Source: Neorhodopirellula pilleata
Lineage (GTDB): Bacteria > Planctomycetota > Planctomycetia > Pirellulales > Pirellulaceae
Reading direction: 5' to 3'
Length of the DNA stretch: 64,000 nucleotides
Assembly: GCF_007859915.1 (NCBI RefSeq)
Contig: NZ_SJPM01000005.1
Location: 303,122-367,121, forward strand
A program made the position numbers and the translations under genes. Below, piece after piece: positions 61,647 through 64,000 of the stretch; within the stretch, counting starts at the first letter, position 1; every line of letters begins with the position of its first letter. The notes under the pieces were generated by a model. The model saw only the letters and a list, made by a program, of their open reading frames with translations. It had not been told where the DNA came from and ran no database searches.

Positions 61647-63116
61647 TCACTCCGTCATCGAATTGCGTGGTCCGATGAGCGGCCAATCGGGATGGATCGG
61701 GCGGACCGAGCTGTTGCGGTCTCCTTTAGGAACAGGAGGCATCTGTTTAATCAGCCTCCGCAAGTGTGCATGGATCGTGATGGCCATTTCATCTGAAATC
61801 GAACCGGACAGATCGTGCTGCTCGTCTAAATCATTGGCGATGTCATAGAACGATCCGTTGGCGTAGAGTTTGAACTGTTCGGTTCGCACGAACGCCCCCG
61901 CCTCCGGGCTCGACCCCCAATAGGGCTGGTAATGGCACAATGCGTAAGTCCGAGGCGTGGCGGGACGACCGAGTACTTGCGGCAAGAAGCTTTGGCCGTC
62001 TCGGGGATCGCTCTGGTCCAGCGAGATGCCGGCAGCTTCGGCCAGCGTCGGGTAGAAATCCGTGAAATCGACCAAGTCTTCGCACTCGACTCCTGCGCCG
62101 GACATGCCCTTCCAATAAGCAATCAAGGGAACATGCGTGCCGTTGTCCTTCATGCCGCCTTTGCCGCCTGGGATGGTTCGGCCGTTCCAGTTCGAGGTGA
62201 TCTTTCGGTTGGTGCCATTGTCGGCGGTGAAAAGAACCAAGGTATTGTCCAGTTCGCCAAGCTCGTCCAGGCGGTCAACAATCTGCCCGATGATCTTGTC
62301 CATGTACCGGACCATCGCAACGAAGTTCTGCTTTTGTTGCGCCGGACCAGTTCCCACCTTCTGCTTGTCGCTGGTTCCATCTTTGGTCTTGGTCGAATCA
62401 TGTATGTTGTCGGGCGTCGGCAAAAACGGATCGTGGACGAGCACCATCGGGTAGTAAACAAAGAACGGCTCATGACGATTGCGTTGAATAAAATCACAGA
62501 CGAAGTCTCGGAACAAATCGGGACCGTATTTCCCCTGATTCATTTCTTTGGTAAGGAGCTTGCCGTTGATCTGAACAGTAGGATTCCAGAACCGTTCACC
62601 TTGCGATCGTTCCTGCGTTAATTGCCACAAGCAATATTCATCGAATCCGGCATGATGCGGCCGATCGTGATCATCGTGGTCGGGGAAAGTCTTTTTATTA
62701 GACAGCCCGTTGAGCTGCCATTTACCGGCGATCGCGGTTCGATACCCGGCCTGCTTCATCAGTTGACCGAACGTTTTTTCCTCGGGATTGAGGTATCCGA
62801 AATGGGTATAGTTTCGAAAGTTGTATTTGCCCGTCATGATCATGACCCGAGATGGGGTACACAGCGGCGTTGAATAGCAATGCTTGAAGCGAACACCACG
62901 CTCGGCAAGTCGGTCAAGATTGGGAGTTTGGTAGTCCTCGGCACCGTAGCAACCGAACGCTTCCCAGCTCACATCATCGGCCATGAAGAGCACCACATTT
63001 GGCTTACCCTTTGAGTCAACGCTCGGCTGGTCCGCCCAAGCCATTCCCAGTGGGCTCGCGATGCAAGCGATCATGACACCGATCAATCGCGCCCAACCAT
63101 TCCGTTCATTTCTCAT
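61647..63116 (-). CDS. Secreted sulfatase
   Basis: 489 residues from the ATG at 63116, which starts a signal peptide (ARLIGVMIACIASPLGMAWA); the frame is open 20 codons further but would overlap the upstream sulfatase remnant. NVVLFMADDVSWEAFGCYG (metal ligands), YSTPLCTPSRVMIMTGKY with the CTPSR formylglycine motif, and NTLVLFTADNGTNRKI are all present. The substrate is unknown. The two sulfatase frames are 32 bases apart in the same direction. Confidence 0.93.
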   Translation of the reverse strand: MRNERNGWARLIGVMIACIASPLGMAWADQPSVDSKGKPNVVLFMADDVSWEAFGCYGAEDYQTPNLDRLAERGVRFKHCYSTPLCTPSRVMIMTGKYNFRNYTHFGYLNPEEKTFGQLMKQAGYRTAIAGKWQLNGLSNKKTFPDHDDHDRPHHAGFDEYCLWQLTQERSQGERFWNPTVQINGKLLTKEMNQGKYGPDLFRDFVCDFIQRNRHEPFFVYYPMVLVHDPFLPTPDNIHDSTKTKDGTSDKQKVGTGPAQQKQNFVAMVRYMDKIIGQIVDRLDELGELDNTLVLFTADNGTNRKITSNWNGRTIPGGKGGMKDNGTHVPLIAYWKGMSGAGVECEDLVDFTDFYPTLAEAAGISLDQSDPRDGQSFLPQVLGRPATPRTYALCHYQPYWGSSPEAGAFVRTEQFKLYANGSFYDIANDLDEQHDLSGSISDEMAITIHAHLRRLIKQMPPVPKGDRNSSVRPIHPDWPLIGPRNSMTE

Positions 63117-63148
63117 CTCGGAGCTTCTCACTTCGATTGGTTGATTTG

Positions 63149-63892
63149 TCACTTGGTTGGTTTCCTGCTTTTCCAAAGTTCGATGTCGTCGACATCATTG
63201 CTGGAACGCGGGCCTGGCGTGCTACGACCGTCCGATACATCTGACGTTAGGCTTCGAAGCAAACGCTGTGCGATTTCAGGCCGCGACTCATACAAATTGT
63301 TCGTTTCGCTTGGATCGTCGTCCAGATTGTACAACTGCGCTACCGGGCTGCCTTCGGGCACTTGTTTCTCGCCTGGTGACGACCAACCACCAGACCCTTT
63401 CGCAAGGCAAAGTTTCCAAGGGCCTGACCGATAAGCAAAGTGTCCACTGATCGAGTGATGAATCACGCCGTCGCGACCGGTGTCGATCGGATCACCGCGA
63501 AGTGCAGGAAGGAAGCTGACGCTGTCTTCAGCCGAACGTTCCGGTAAGGGCTGGCCGATGAGATCGGCGCATGTCGCAAATAGGTCGGTCAAGCAGATCG
63601 TCTGCCGGCTCGTTGTTCCCGATGCGACGACGCCCGGCCAACGCACGATGAACGGGACCCGGTGACCGCCATCCCAGATATCCGCTTTGGAACCACGCAA
63701 GTGGGCGCTCGGATAATGCCCCTGGTCTTGCAACTTGGGAATTCCCGCTGCCTTGGAACAACCATTGTCACTACTGAAGATGACGAGAGTGTTGTCGGCA
63801 AGCTGATGTCGCTGCAGGGCGTCCAAGATCGCCCCCAAACCGGCATCGGTTTGCATCACAAAGTCGGCGTAGTCCTTTTCTAGCATGGTCAA
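63149..63892 (-). pseudogene. C-terminal half of a sulfatase
   Basis: The frame gives TLVIFSSDNGCSKAAGIPKL, GSKADIWDGGHRVPFIVRWP, YRSGPWKLCLAKGSGGW and VAQLYNLDDDPSETNNLYES, which is the second half of an arylsulfatase A-type enzyme. The first half, with CxPSR and the metal-binding Asp pair, is missing: beyond about 63890 the frame runs into a stop and unrelated sequence, although DYADFVMQTDAGLGAIL still fits the family. It is either a truncated pseudogene or a rearranged one. Confidence 0.7.
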
Positions 63893-64000
63893 GAGCCTTT
63901 CTGAAGATTGTTTTGTTAGTGTCTTTGCGCACCGCTTTCAGGCTGTTTTTGATTCGTTTCAAAAACTTGCGGGGTGCTTTCGTCTTTCAAGTCGCGAGGG
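63893..64000. other. Unassigned right edge
   Basis: About 110 bases. Minus-strand frames here do not continue the sulfatase; no gene is identified within the window. Confidence 0.25.

Overview
The window looks like chromosomal DNA of a planctomycete, most likely a member of the Pirellulaceae (Rhodopirellula and relatives). Reasons: several sulfatases, a DUF1080 protein, a PQQ-propeller protein, a TPR protein carrying two RNA polymerase alpha-CTD-like domains, a uroporphyrinogen-III synthase/decarboxylase fusion, a fused CcoN-CcoO cytochrome oxidase, a diadenylate cyclase of unusual architecture, an FhcB-like C1 protein, weak or absent Shine-Dalgarno sites, and many long palindromic intergenic repeats. 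This assignment is inference; there is no rRNA in the window.

Layout. 1-9.8 kb: a small unknown ORF, an FHA / membrane-tailed sigma factor / degenerate hydrolase operon (910-5188), a diadenylate cyclase-like gene divergent from floA, and an agmatine deiminase. 10.1-13.5 kb: a regulatory PTS row (hpf, ptsN, ptsH, ptsI), coupled to a DUF2344 gene and RNase G. 16-22.4 kb: PQQ-propeller protein, PEP carboxylase, sulfatase. 22.7-27 kb: an accessory island with an MBL hydrolase, wrecked gene fragments (MORN protein, helicase, others), an AvcD-type anti-phage cytidine deaminase with a small coupled ORF, and a pseudogene with two stop codons. 27.4-30.5 kb: tRNA-Arg, tRNA-Thr, the TPR/alpha-CTD gene and tgt.

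31.4-40.7 kb is a complete cbb3 oxidase locus (ccoNO, Q, P, a His/Cys-rich mini-protein, ccoG, fixH, a UreH/DsbD-like membrane protein, ccoI, ccoS), with start/stop overlaps at most junctions. 40.7-49 kb: a secreted protein, a P-loop membrane ATPase, a DUF58 protein, tatC, a DJ-1/PfpI protein and a lipoprotein. 48.1-51.1 kb: the HemD-HemE fusion coupled to an FhcB-like protein. 51.4-54.4 kb: a palindromic element, a CheR-receiver pseudogene, a DUF1080 protein and a homocysteine methyltransferase. 54.7-61.3 kb: an ABC transporter operon with a third Lys/Glu-rich gene, divergent from folC. The right edge holds a sulfatase preceded by the remnant of another.

Much of the non-coding DNA belongs to repeat families: (1) a palindrome containing TAACCCGAAGCGTGAGCGAG, seven loci, two of them full length with CTAGTGCTTTGTC ends; (2) an AGGGGTCTGACCCT palindrome, three loci; (3) a structured element at 51.4 kb with a shorter relative at 45.1 kb; (4) heptanucleotide pyrimidine repeats, two of which touch start codons. 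Several repeats begin exactly at the stop codon of a gene.
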